From NCBI GenBank assembly GCA_003161205.1, contig PMOU01000622.1, positions 1,879 through 8,108 on the forward strand: DNA of 6,230 nucleotides, in the 5' to 3' direction. Made by a program: the position numbers and the translations under genes. The notes below the pieces were generated by a model. The model did no database searches, was not told the DNA's origin, and was given only the letters and a program-made list of their open reading frames with translations. Positions 1-5,501 of this stretch are shown here, piece after piece. The stretch's first letter is position 1. Each line of letters opens with the position of its first letter. This DNA comes from Actinomycetota bacterium. GTDB taxonomy: Bacteria > Actinomycetota > Actinomycetes > Streptosporangiales > Streptosporangiaceae.

Positions 1-600
1 GAAGTTATGCGGCGACGCGGTCGCCACTACCCGGTAGCCGGCGTTCCTGGCGAGCTGGATCGCGTTGCTCCCGACGCTCGTCGAGCCGCCCCAGACGAGC
101 ACCGTCTCCGCCCGGTCGGCGGGGCCGGCGCCGGGCAGCGTCAGCGCGAGCTGGTCTTCCTGGAACAGGCCGCTCGCCGCGGTCGACAGCGCCAGCGGCA
201 GCACCGACGCCTGCTCGAAGGACAGCGACCCGGGAATGGGAGCGACCATGTGCTGCATGAGCACGACGTAATGCTGGAAGGCGCCCTCGGCCGGGCGGTT
301 CTGCGACTTCTCGACGCCCAGCGCGTGCCCGGCAACGCGGTCACCCGGCTGGAGCCGGGTCACGCCCGGGCCGACCTCGACCACCTCTCCGGCGACGTCC
401 GAGCCCACGACGGCCGGGAACGTCAGCCAGGGCAGGACTATCCGGTACAGAAATCCTGACAGGCCGTCGACCGGGTTGACGGCCAGGGCCCGCGCCCGGA
501 CCACGATCTGCTCCGAGCCCGGCGGCGTGTAGGGGGCGGGGGACACCTCGAAGCGCCCGCCCCGCTTCGGCAGCCACAGCGCGGTGTTCTGGTAGGGCAT
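1..600 (-). CDS. Zinc-independent MDR-family oxidoreductase (quinone/enoyl reductase-like), C-terminus beyond window
   Basis: The reading frame opens at ATG (600-598) and is uninterrupted for 200 codons to the window edge, so the C-terminal part is missing. The protein begins MPYQNTALWLPKRGGRFEV, the usual N-terminus of medium-chain dehydrogenase/reductases. A GroES-like catalytic domain follows, with ALAVNPVDG (about 58-66), FPAVVGSDVAGEVVEVG (81-97) and QPGDRVAGH (104-112). The start of the Rossmann domain carries the nucleotide-binding motif VWGGSTSVGSNAIQLA (169-184), then a strand reading YRVVATASPHNF, typical of NADPH-dependent enoyl-reductase-like or quinone-reductase-like members. The fragment has no cysteine, so neither structural nor catalytic zinc is expected. 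GGGAG sits 7 bases upstream of the ATG as ribosome binding site. The gene is divergent from a TetR regulator and shares its operator, so it is probably induced by that repressor's ligand. The substrate is not readable; reduction of a quinone or enone in the cytosol is the family expectation. Confidence 0.9.
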   Translation of the reverse strand, partial: MPYQNTALWLPKRGGRFEVSPAPYTPPGSEQIVVRARALAVNPVDGLSGFLYRIVLPWLTFPAVVGSDVAGEVVEVGPGVTRLQPGDRVAGHALGVEKSQNRPAEGAFQHYVVLMQHMVAPIPGSLSFEQASVLPLALSTAASGLFQEDQLALTLPGAGPADRAETVLVWGGSTSVGSNAIQLARNAGYRVVATASPHNF

Positions 601-647
601 CTTCGGTCTCCCTCGAGCGATCGCCAGCTCACCTGACCGGCGAGCGG

Positions 648-682
648 ACTAGACACTGCCTAATATATAGGCAATGTCTAGT
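648..682. promoter_or_regulatory. 35-bp palindromic operator in divergent promoter, probable TetR binding site
   Basis: The left arm ACTAGACACTGCCTA (648-662) and right arm TAGGCAATGTCTAGT (668-682) are inverted repeats of 15 bp with one mismatch, separated by ATATA. This AT-rich core is unlike the GC-rich surroundings and offers -10-like hexamers on both strands: TAATAT/TATATA rightwards and TATATT leftwards (667-662). The site overlaps the first codons of the ATG-initiated reading of the TetR gene, and lies 48 bases upstream of the reductase start. Binding of the TetR dimer here would block both transcripts. This is inferred from position and symmetry, as is usual for TetR divergons. Confidence 0.8.
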
Positions 683-1315
683 CTCGGGTACGATGGGGCC
701 GTGCCCGATCGCCCTTTCCACCACGGCAACCTTCGCGCCGTGTTGCTTGACCAGGCGGAGGAAGTACTCCGCGAGCGCGGGATCGACGCGCTGTCCCTGC
801 GGGAGCTGGCCCGGGCGGCAGGCGTCAGCCACGGCGCCCCGCGCAGCCATTTCATCGACCGCAACGCCCTGCTCGACACGCTGGCGGAACGGGGCTTCGT
901 CCGCCTCGCGGACGAGGTCCGCCAGGCGGCGTCGCAGGCACCAGAGAACTACGCTGCCGTACTGCACGCGGCGGGGGCGGCCTACCTCGCATTCGCGCTG
1001 CGGGAGCCGGCGCTGCACGACCTCATGTTCGCCGCGAAGGCAGGCGCCCCCTCCCAGGCGGTCAGCGCCGCGGCGGAGCGCCTGTTCGCCACCCTGGCCG
1101 GCGTCATGAGCACCGGCGTCGAGGCGGGCGCGTACGACGCCCGCGACGTCGGCCGGCTAACGCTGCTGCTGGGCACCACCATTCAGGGCATCTCAGCGTT
1201 CATCGCGTCCCGCCGGATCACCACCCCCCAGGGCGAGGCGCTCCTCGACGACGCGATCACGCTTTTCATCGCCGGGGCCTCGGCACTCGCGATACCCCCC
1301 GCGCCGACGCAATGA
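674..1315 (+). CDS. TetR/AcrR-family transcriptional repressor with WHG-type C-terminal domain
   Basis: A 213-residue product if started at ATG 674, or 204 if started at GTG 701. The later start gives MPDRPFHHGNLR, the usual beginning of this subfamily (PFHHGNLR is a hallmark), and leaves the operator outside the gene. Neither start has a convincing Shine-Dalgarno, and the TATATA in the operator could drive a leaderless message from near 674. The N-terminal helix-turn-helix spans about residues 18-65, with recognition segment SLRELARAAGVSHGAPRSHF (41-60) followed by IDRNALLDTLAERGF. Family members usually have APYRHF where this one has APRSHF. The C-terminal ligand-binding and dimer domain (about 85-205) resembles the TetR_C_33/WHG type: HAAGAAYLAFALREPAL (98-114) and LHDLMFA. 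It very likely represses itself and the divergent MDR reductase through the 35-bp palindrome. The inducer is unknown. Confidence 0.9.
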   Translation: MSSLGYDGAVPDRPFHHGNLRAVLLDQAEEVLRERGIDALSLRELARAAGVSHGAPRSHFIDRNALLDTLAERGFVRLADEVRQAASQAPENYAAVLHAAGAAYLAFALREPALHDLMFAAKAGAPSQAVSAAAERLFATLAGVMSTGVEAGAYDARDVGRLTLLLGTTIQGISAFIASRRITTPQGEALLDDAITLFIAGASALAIPPAPTQ

Positions 1316-1702
1316 AAAATGCCCGAGTTCACCGCGCCTCCCCGACCGCAGAAACCCGCACGCAAATCATGGCAAAGCGACTCCGCGACCGCAGGACACC
1401 CGACGGCTTTACAGGGCCAGCGAATCAGCCGGCCTCGGCAGGATCTAACGATGAGGCCAAGCGCAGATCAATCAGATATGCGTGTCGCCCCGAGTCCCGG
1501 GTGGCGGCTTTCTTGCCACGCTTAACGGCGAATCTCGCGTGGTATGTGGTGACGCTCCGTAGTTGACGTCAGGCGCTCGCTGTGGTGGTCGTGGACCGGA
1601 TCGTGGACCGAGCCATCCGTGCATACAGTGCAATGAGGCCATCGGTCGCACGGCTCCGTGGTATCCGTGCAGGTAGAGCGTCGGGAGCGCCGGGCCGTAG
1701 TT
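1316..1702. other. Gene-poor stretch with possible decayed coding traces
   Basis: I see no supported gene here. On the minus strand one frame is open from about 1568 to a stop at 1425-1427 and reads like protein (for example TYHARFAVKRGKKAATRDSG, then HAYLIDLRLA). It has no start codon after the preceding in-frame stop at 1569-1571, so it may be a remnant or chance. At 1589-1612 a 12-bp unit TCGTGGACCGGA occurs twice in tandem, the second copy ending in AG instead of GA. I found no terminator hairpin after the TetR stop. A tRNA fragment follows directly on the right, so this may be the worn end of an integrated element. Confidence 0.35.
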
Positions 1703-1745
1703 CTCATAATCCGCCGGTCGTGGTTCGAGCCCCACCCGCCCCACC
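1703..1745 (+). other. 3' half of a tRNA-Met(CAU)-like gene; probable attachment-site remnant
   Basis: The sequence runs from an anticodon loop CTCATAA (1703-1709) through the 3' anticodon strand TCCGC, a variable segment CGGTC, a T arm with TTCGAGC (1724-1730) and CCCAC, the acceptor strand CCGCCCC (1736-1742), discriminator A and CC. No matching 5' half is present: the bases before the loop (TAGTT) do not pair with TCCGC, and no GGGGCGG lies upstream. The 5' T-stem strand appears one G short (TGG before TTC instead of TGGG), so this copy could not fold normally. A tRNA 3' half starting at the anticodon loop is the usual identity segment left by tRNA-targeted integrases of actinobacterial integrative elements and phages. 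In that geometry the element, or what remains of it, would lie to the left and older chromosome to the right. The tRNA identity is inferred from memory of actinobacterial tRNAs. Confidence 0.55.
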
Positions 1746-1813
1746 TGAAGTTTTATGGGTCGTAAGGCAATGACCGTGGCCCAGTTGCACGACCAGTACG
1801 TGTCGACAGCAGG

Positions 1814-2245
1814 GTGAAGACGTGTACACAGGGAAAGCAACCTCGGGCTATCCGCCGGACCATCAAACCCGCCCTCGGATCCACACAGGTCCGCGTGCGC
1901 TTCGCCGATGACCAGACGCCGCACGAACGGATCGCCGCTATTGGCGACGAGGTGATGGCGCAGCGCCGGGCGACAGGGCGCCCGGCGCTCAGCCGGATGC
2001 TGGCGGCCGAATCGGCAAACGAGGCCCGGATGGTATCCTCGAGCACCCTAGCCCAGCGACGAACGCGAGCAGCGCAAGATCACGGGATCGGCAGCCGGGG
2101 CGCACGTTTCCTGGCTAGCCAGGCCCCCAGCTCGGCGGCGCCAGAAGGCAGTTCCGACGTGCTTCCCCAGGTCGCGACCAATCGGACGGCTGACGTTCGG
2201 TGCAAGCTGCCAGCGGTAGTGAAGGCGCCGGGGACGATGCCGTAG
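1814..2245 (+). CDS. Unassigned ORF, possibly partly decayed
   Basis: A GTG-initiated frame of 143 codons. I do not recognise a family. Residues of about 25-72 look genuinely coding, with GC-rich third positions and a helix-forming segment: VRVRFADDQTPHERIAAIGD, later GRPALSRMLAAESANEARM. The last 70 residues are Ser/Ala/Arg-rich and low in character, as if the true frame had been lost near 2030. A 20-codon frame (ATG 1755, reading MGRKAMTVAQLHDQYVSTAG) ends in a GTGA overlap with the GTG start. It could be a leader peptide, or the original N-terminus separated by a frameshift. No Shine-Dalgarno precedes the GTG. An eroded gene fragment next to the tRNA scar is as likely as a functional small gene. 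Confidence 0.3.
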   Translation: MKTCTQGKQPRAIRRTIKPALGSTQVRVRFADDQTPHERIAAIGDEVMAQRRATGRPALSRMLAAESANEARMVSSSTLAQRRTRAAQDHGIGSRGARFLASQAPSSAAPEGSSDVLPQVATNRTADVRCKLPAVVKAPGTMP

Positions 2246-2330
2246 GACTAGCCGGCTTTTAGTCGATTTGCCAGCCCAGCCCGTAGCGTCCGTAAGGATC
2301 GCTGTGTTCAGGGGATCGGACCGCGACGCT

Positions 2331-2354
2331 GTCCAACAATTGTTGTACGATAAT
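2331..2354 (+). promoter_or_regulatory. Palindromic operator and leaderless-type promoter of the MazEF-like operon
   Basis: A perfect 12-bp palindrome CAACAATTGTTG (2334-2345) extends to 18 bp (2331-2348) with one mismatched pair. Immediately downstream are -10-like hexamers TACGAT (2346-2351) and GATAAT (2349-2354). Transcription from TACGAT would begin close to the ATG at 2358. There is no purine-rich ribosome binding site before that ATG, which fits leaderless translation, common in actinobacteria. The palindrome touches the -10 element, so an antitoxin dimer bound there would repress its own operon. The AT content stands out from the surroundings. Confidence 0.65.
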
Positions 2355-2357
2355 GCT

Positions 2358-2627
2358 ATGAGCGTCGGATTCCGCCCCACTGATGAAGATCTTCGTGTAA
2401 TCGAGGCTAACCGCCGCGAGGATGAGAAGACCAGCGATGTCATCCGCCGTGCGCTGCGGCTCCTAGATCGCGAGGCCTGGGAAGAGCGCGCCCGTGCTGA
2501 CATGCATCGGCTGCGGAGTGAGGACCTGTCCGCCGATGCGGACGCGTGGGATTACGACGCCGACGGGAACATCCGGATCGCGGGCACCGGTCTCCTGGTT
2601 CCGGCGCGCCCGGCTGATCGCGCATGA
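2358..2627 (+). CDS. MazE-like / ribbon-helix-helix antitoxin
   Basis: An 89-residue protein from ATG 2358. The frame is open further upstream, but that part reads through the promoter palindrome and lacks coding character, so 2358 is preferred. The N-terminal 40 residues fit a ribbon-helix-helix DNA-binding fold: a short strand (VGFRP, 3-7), helix (DEDLRVIEANRR), turn (EDEKTS), and second helix (SDVIRRALRLLDREAWEE). The C-terminal half is acidic and probably disordered (SEDLSADADAWDYDADGN), as expected for the toxin-neutralising tail that wraps the MazF dimer. Its stop overlaps the toxin start as ATGA (2624-2627), so the two are translationally coupled. It probably represses its operon at the palindrome 2331-2348. 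The class call rests on layout and fold pattern more than on a signature motif. Confidence 0.8.
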   Translation: MSVGFRPTDEDLRVIEANRREDEKTSDVIRRALRLLDREAWEERARADMHRLRSEDLSADADAWDYDADGNIRIAGTGLLVPARPADRA

Positions 2628-2947
2628 TCCGCGGCGCGGTCTACCCGGTAGATCTGGGCGATGCCAAACGCGGTCATGAGCAGCGGGGCCGGCGTCTCGG
2701 ACTGGTCATCAGCATCGAGCAGAACGCCTGGTCCACGGTGACCATCCTCCCGACCTCGACCAGCGCCCAGCCTGCCGTCTTCAGACCCGAGGTCGTCATC
2801 GCGGGGCGGGACACCAAGATCTTGATCGACCAGCTCCGCGCCATCGACACCGGCTATGTCGCCGGCGAACTCGTGGACTACCTGTCACGCGATGACATGG
2901 CACACGTTGAGCACAGCCTGTCACGTTACCTTGGCCTGGTGCGCTGA
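2624..2947 (+). CDS. MazF/PemK-family endoribonuclease toxin
   Basis: A 107-residue protein of normal MazF length. Family landmarks run in order: IRGAVYPVDLG (2-12), EQRGRRLGLVIS (19-30) where the usual text is EQ-G-RP-VVIS, WSTVTILPTSTS (36-47), and KILIDQLRAID (65-75) corresponding to the conserved DQ-R-VD stretch. By my manual alignment Arg24 and Ser45 occupy the positions of the catalytic Arg and Thr of characterised MazF (Arg25 and Thr48 in Bacillus). The Pro that normally follows the Arg is Leu here. MazF enzymes cut single-stranded RNA at short specific sequences and stop growth when the labile antitoxin is lost. It overlaps its antitoxin gene by 4 bases. No clear terminator follows; GCTGATAATCAGC (2943-2955) over the stop codon is symmetric but has almost no loop. 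Confidence 0.9.
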   Translation: MIRGAVYPVDLGDAKRGHEQRGRRLGLVISIEQNAWSTVTILPTSTSAQPAVFRPEVVIAGRDTKILIDQLRAIDTGYVAGELVDYLSRDDMAHVEHSLSRYLGLVR

Positions 2948-3075
2948 TAATCAGCCTGGTCGCCGGATGCGAGCAGATGAAAGATCGTGCGCTGCACCGT
3001 CCACCGCAGCGGCTGCGGCAAGGCCTCGATCTGCTGCCAGGACGAGCCCGGGAAGCGGACGAGGCGATCACTTAC
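2926..3075 (-). pseudogene. Possible truncated RelE/ParE-like toxin remnant
   Basis: A minus-strand frame reads VSDRLVRFPGSSWQQIEALP then QPLRWTVQRTIFHLLASG and stops at TAA (2928-2926). The spacing of Trp, the Leu-Pro pair, Arg and the second amphipathic helix resembles the first two helices of RelE/ParE-fold toxins, in which a further 40-50 residues of beta sheet would follow; here only about 12 unrelated residues do. No ATG or GTG starts this frame nearby. The first codon after the upstream small gene is GTA, where a single change to GTG would restore a start overlapping that gene's stop. It ends by overlapping the mazF-like gene tail-to-tail by 22 bases. The family call is a weak resemblance and the frame could still be chance. 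Confidence 0.35.
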
Positions 3076-3163
3076 GTGTATTCCCCCATGCCTCGGCGAG
3101 CTCCTCGCGGGTGAACATGGTCGCGTCATCGCCCGGGCCGGGGTCGGGCTGAATGAGAGCCAT
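3068..3163 (-). CDS. 31-residue small protein, possible partner of the broken toxin
   Basis: ATG at 3163-3161, TGA at 3070-3068. It is preceded by GACGAGG at a 7-base spacing, a reasonable ribosome binding site. The product is acidic in its first half (PDPGPGDDATMF) and ends TREELAEAWGNTRK. I do not recognise a family. Its stop overlaps the first codons of the downstream RelE-like frame, which is the layout of antitoxin-toxin or small coupled operons. The upstream ribosome site and helical C-terminus argue for a once-real gene. Its length is short for an antitoxin, so it may itself be a remnant. Confidence 0.35.
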   Translation of the reverse strand: MALIQPDPGPGDDATMFTREELAEAWGNTRK

Positions 3164-3221
3164 GGCGGCGCCTCGTCCGGCGATACTGCAACCGCAAGTC
3201 CAGAAGTGCACGTAGCCGCTC

Positions 3222-3341
3222 GTGAAGCAGCACCATGGAGCAACCTGCCATGGTCTGCTAGCAGTCGTGAGCGCCGTGTTCTTCGGGTTCTGGACGTCAG
3301 TGATCGCCGCCGCGATCCATGGTACGGAAAGGATTGGCTAA
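3222..3341 (+). CDS. Possible 39-residue single-pass membrane peptide or membrane-protein tail
   Basis: GTG 3222 to TAA 3339-3341, with an in-frame stop just upstream (3213-3215). The product has a hydrophobic stretch of about 22 residues, GLLAVVSAVFFGFWTSVIAA plus AI, flanked by KQHH before and HGTERIG after, which would form one transmembrane helix. No ribosome binding site is visible. It may be the surviving C-terminus of a larger transporter, a genuine tiny membrane protein, or chance. It precedes the hydrolase by about 110 bases on the same strand. Confidence 0.2.
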   Translation: MKQHHGATCHGLLAVVSAVFFGFWTSVIAAAIHGTERIG

Positions 3342-3442
3342 GTGACCCTGCGCATCAGCATCCCTGATGTGCGCTGCTCGCGCCTTTCACCTTGTCGCGT
3401 TGTGGCGTCGCGCGATCCACAATTCGATGAGTCGACGGAAAG

Positions 3443-3448
3443 AAGGAG
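3443..3448 (+). promoter_or_regulatory. Strong Shine-Dalgarno deciding the GTG start of the hydrolase
   Basis: AAGGAG lies 6 bases upstream of GTG 3455. It is the best ribosome binding site in the window and fixes the GTG as start. It contrasts with the leaderless-looking starts of the two toxin-antitoxin operons. Confidence 0.85.
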
Positions 3449-3454
3449 TACATC

Positions 3455-5266
3455 GTGAGCGACGTCTCGTCGAGGGTATCAGGGATTGCCCCAGGTCAGC
3501 GGCAGCTGAACGGACCTCAGACATCCGGTCGTGAGTACCGGAATCTCTCGAAACCTACCCACGCCTTCGTGCGCGATGATGACGTCGAGGTACCAATGCG
3601 TGACGGGACCAGGTTGCTGACGGACGTCTACCGGCCGCAGACGGAGGGCGCGTATCCGGTGCTGATCGCAGCTTCGCCTTACCCGCGGCAGATTCAGGAC
3701 CTCGGCGCACCGATGGGATTCATCGAAGCCGGGGCGAGTGACTTCTTCGTCCCTCGCGGCTACGTTCACGTGATCGCCAACGTCCGCGGGACCGGGGGTT
3801 CCGGCGGGACCTTCAATTTCATGGACGCCCAGGAGCGTAGCGACATGCACGACCTCGTCGAGTGGGCTGCCGCCCAGCCGTGGTCGGACGGCAACGTCGG
3901 GATGATCGGCATCAGCTACTTCGCCATGAGCCAGGTGGAGGCTGCCGTCGAGCAACCGCCCCACCTGAGGGCGATTTTCCCGGTGGCCACGACGAGCGAC
4001 TTGTATGAGGCTGCGCTCCACCACGGCCTGCTGAACTCGACTTTTGTCACGCCTTTCCTGTCAATGGTCGGGATCACCTCAGGCCACGGCGACAAACTGT
4101 GGCGCGGCACGGTCGTCAACGCCGCCAGGCACGTGCTCAACATGCCCCGGCTGCACAAGAAGTTCGCGACGATGAACGGCGAGGCTTCCATCGGGGTTAT
4201 GAAGGCCGCATTGAAGCTGCACCACGACCCGCATCCCTGGGACGATCTGTGGCGGTCCGTTGCCGTCGAGCACCCGATGCGTGATGACTGGTGGGAAGAA
4301 CGCAACCTGCTTCCGCGGCTGGACAAGGTGACCATTCCCGTGTATCTGGGCTGCGACTGGGAGAACGTTCCCTTGCATCTGCCCGGCACGTTCCAGACCC
4401 TCGCCGCGCTGACCAGTTCTCCGAACGTCCGGGTCACCATGCTGGGAGACTTCGGCCTGACCTGGCCGTGGGAGAGTCTTCACGTCGAGGCCCTTGCCTG
4501 GTTCGACCACTGGCTCAAGGGCGCCGACACCGGCATCCTCGACGGGCCAGCCATCCGTTACTGGCTCCCAGCCGCCGATGAGTGGCGGACCTCCGAGATC
4601 TGGCCTCCGCCCGAGGCCACCTACCGTGCGTTCGCCCTGAACGTCGACGGCTCCCTGAATCCGGCCGAAGGCGAGTCGGGCGCTGCGGACTACCTGACCC
4701 TGGGCGGCGGATTGAACCGGGGCCAGGCCAGTCCCACCGACCCGCCGGGCTACCTGACATGGACGAGCGATCCTCTGGACGAGGACCTGGATATGGCCGG
4801 GGACATCGAGCTTCGCCTCGAGGCCCGGAGCACGGCGGCAGATACGGCGTGGATCGCCACCCTCCAGGACGTCGAACCCGATGGGACCTCCCATGACGTA
4901 ACCGCCGGGTACCTCCGTGCCAGCCTCCGGAAGGTCGACGAGGACGCCAGCCGTGTCGGCGCCCCCGTCTTGCCCTGCCGGGAGGCGATCGCGATCCCGA
5001 TCGGCCAGGACGTCCAGTACCGCATCCCCCTTGTGCCGAACGCCCGGCGGTTCAAAGCCGGGCATCGCATCAGACTGCACCTGACCAGCGATGACCAGGA
5101 TCCAATGGCGCCAGCCATCATGGGCTTCAGGCACGCAACAGTGGGCACAAGCACGATCAACTCGATCCGATCTGAGTCCCGACTACTTCTGCCGGTCCTC
5201 CCCAAGCAGGTGCCTCATCCGATAGGTGCCGAAAGCCGCCAGGAAGGACCCTATGACGGGCCGTGA
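3455..5266 (+). CDS. CocE/NonD-family (peptidase S15-like) alpha/beta hydrolase
   Basis: A 603-residue cytosolic protein without signal peptide. The S15 domain opens with VEVPMRDGTRLLTDVYRP (44-61). Next come YPVLIAASPYPRQ (67-79), the oxyanion-side segment RGYVHVIANVRGTGGSGGTF (101-120), and the nucleophile elbow GMIGISYFAMSQ (149-160) with Ser154. FDHWLKGADTGI (350-361) closes the catalytic domain. A jelly-roll C-terminal domain (X-Pro dipeptidyl-peptidase C-terminal type, about 430-570) includes WTSDPLDEDLDMAGDIELRL and KAGHRIRLHLTS. Family members hydrolyse esters or amides such as cocaine, glutaryl-acylases' substrates or X-Pro peptides; the substrate here is not inferable. In the region that normally carries the catalytic Asp (W-x-D-x-x-LH) the sequence is WENVPLH (302-308). 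Where GPWGH normally gives the His it has GDFGL (331-335). Activity may therefore use other residues or be lost. The C-terminal 20 residues look like an added tail. No operon partner is visible; the last bases overlap the convergent PIN-like gene. Confidence 0.9.
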   Translation: MSDVSSRVSGIAPGQRQLNGPQTSGREYRNLSKPTHAFVRDDDVEVPMRDGTRLLTDVYRPQTEGAYPVLIAASPYPRQIQDLGAPMGFIEAGASDFFVPRGYVHVIANVRGTGGSGGTFNFMDAQERSDMHDLVEWAAAQPWSDGNVGMIGISYFAMSQVEAAVEQPPHLRAIFPVATTSDLYEAALHHGLLNSTFVTPFLSMVGITSGHGDKLWRGTVVNAARHVLNMPRLHKKFATMNGEASIGVMKAALKLHHDPHPWDDLWRSVAVEHPMRDDWWEERNLLPRLDKVTIPVYLGCDWENVPLHLPGTFQTLAALTSSPNVRVTMLGDFGLTWPWESLHVEALAWFDHWLKGADTGILDGPAIRYWLPAADEWRTSEIWPPPEATYRAFALNVDGSLNPAEGESGAADYLTLGGGLNRGQASPTDPPGYLTWTSDPLDEDLDMAGDIELRLEARSTAADTAWIATLQDVEPDGTSHDVTAGYLRASLRKVDEDASRVGAPVLPCREAIAIPIGQDVQYRIPLVPNARRFKAGHRIRLHLTSDDQDPMAPAIMGFRHATVGTSTINSIRSESRLLLPVLPKQVPHPIGAESRQEGPYDGP

Positions 5267-5496
5267 GTCCGGTTGCTCGGGCCTGGGCGAACTGCCCCGC
5301 GCGAGAGGGCCAACAACTCGCCGAAGTCTGTGTCAGCCGAGACGATCACCAGTCCATTCGCGGCTGCATAGTCCAAGATGACTTGGTCAGCAGCGGTGAG
5401 CAAGCCGACGTCGCCGACATGGACGGACTCAAATCCCGCGCTGCTCAGCGACGCCGCGACCTTGGGTGAAAGGTTCGCATCAACTAGGAACCGCAT
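5251..5496 (-). CDS. DUF5615-family PIN-like toxin, C-terminally truncated
   Basis: An 81-residue product from ATG 5496-5494. It shows the family core: MRFLVDANLSPKVAASL (1-17), HVGDVGLLTAADQVILDYA (26-44), GLVIVSADTDFGELLALS (48-65). The acidic residues expected at the PIN-type metal site are kept (Asp6, Asp37, Asp55, Asp57). Family proteins are usually about 110-120 residues and continue with a strand like SVVLFR and a C-terminal helix region. Here the match stops after RGAVRP, followed by an unrelated tail GPSNRTHGPS. The gene therefore looks cut near 5282, close to the convergent hydrolase's end, which it overlaps by 16 bases. It starts 5 bases after the antitoxin stop without its own ribosome site, so it would be translated by coupling. 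Family role: presumed RNase toxin of a type II pair. Loss of the C-terminus makes activity doubtful. Confidence 0.8.
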   Translation of the reverse strand: MRFLVDANLSPKVAASLSSAGFESVHVGDVGLLTAADQVILDYAAANGLVIVSADTDFGELLALSRGAVRPGPSNRTHGPS

Positions 5497-5501
5497 AACG
5501 G

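Noticed and set aside
1589..1612. Tandem 12-bp repeat (TCGTGGACCGGA, second copy ending AG) as a CRISPR or regulatory array
   Set aside because: Only two imperfect copies with no spacers; likely chance or local duplication.
2268..2357. Upstream extension of the MazE-like antitoxin frame
   Set aside because: It would translate through the palindromic promoter and lacks protein-like character. The ribbon-helix-helix fold starts right after ATG 2358.
2943..2955. GCTGATAATCAGC over the mazF stop as a terminator
   Set aside because: The symmetry leaves essentially no hairpin loop and no T tract follows.
3342..3458. Plus-strand 38-codon frame from GTG 3342 ending in a GTGA overlap with the hydrolase start
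   Set aside because: No ribosome binding site, no motif, Arg/Ser-rich composition, and the strong Shine-Dalgarno of the hydrolase lies inside it. More likely untranslated leader.
3479..5205. Long minus-strand open frames inside the hydrolase gene
   Set aside because: They mirror the GC-rich codon pattern of the real gene, have no recognisable domain, and cover a clearly identified protein on the plus strand.
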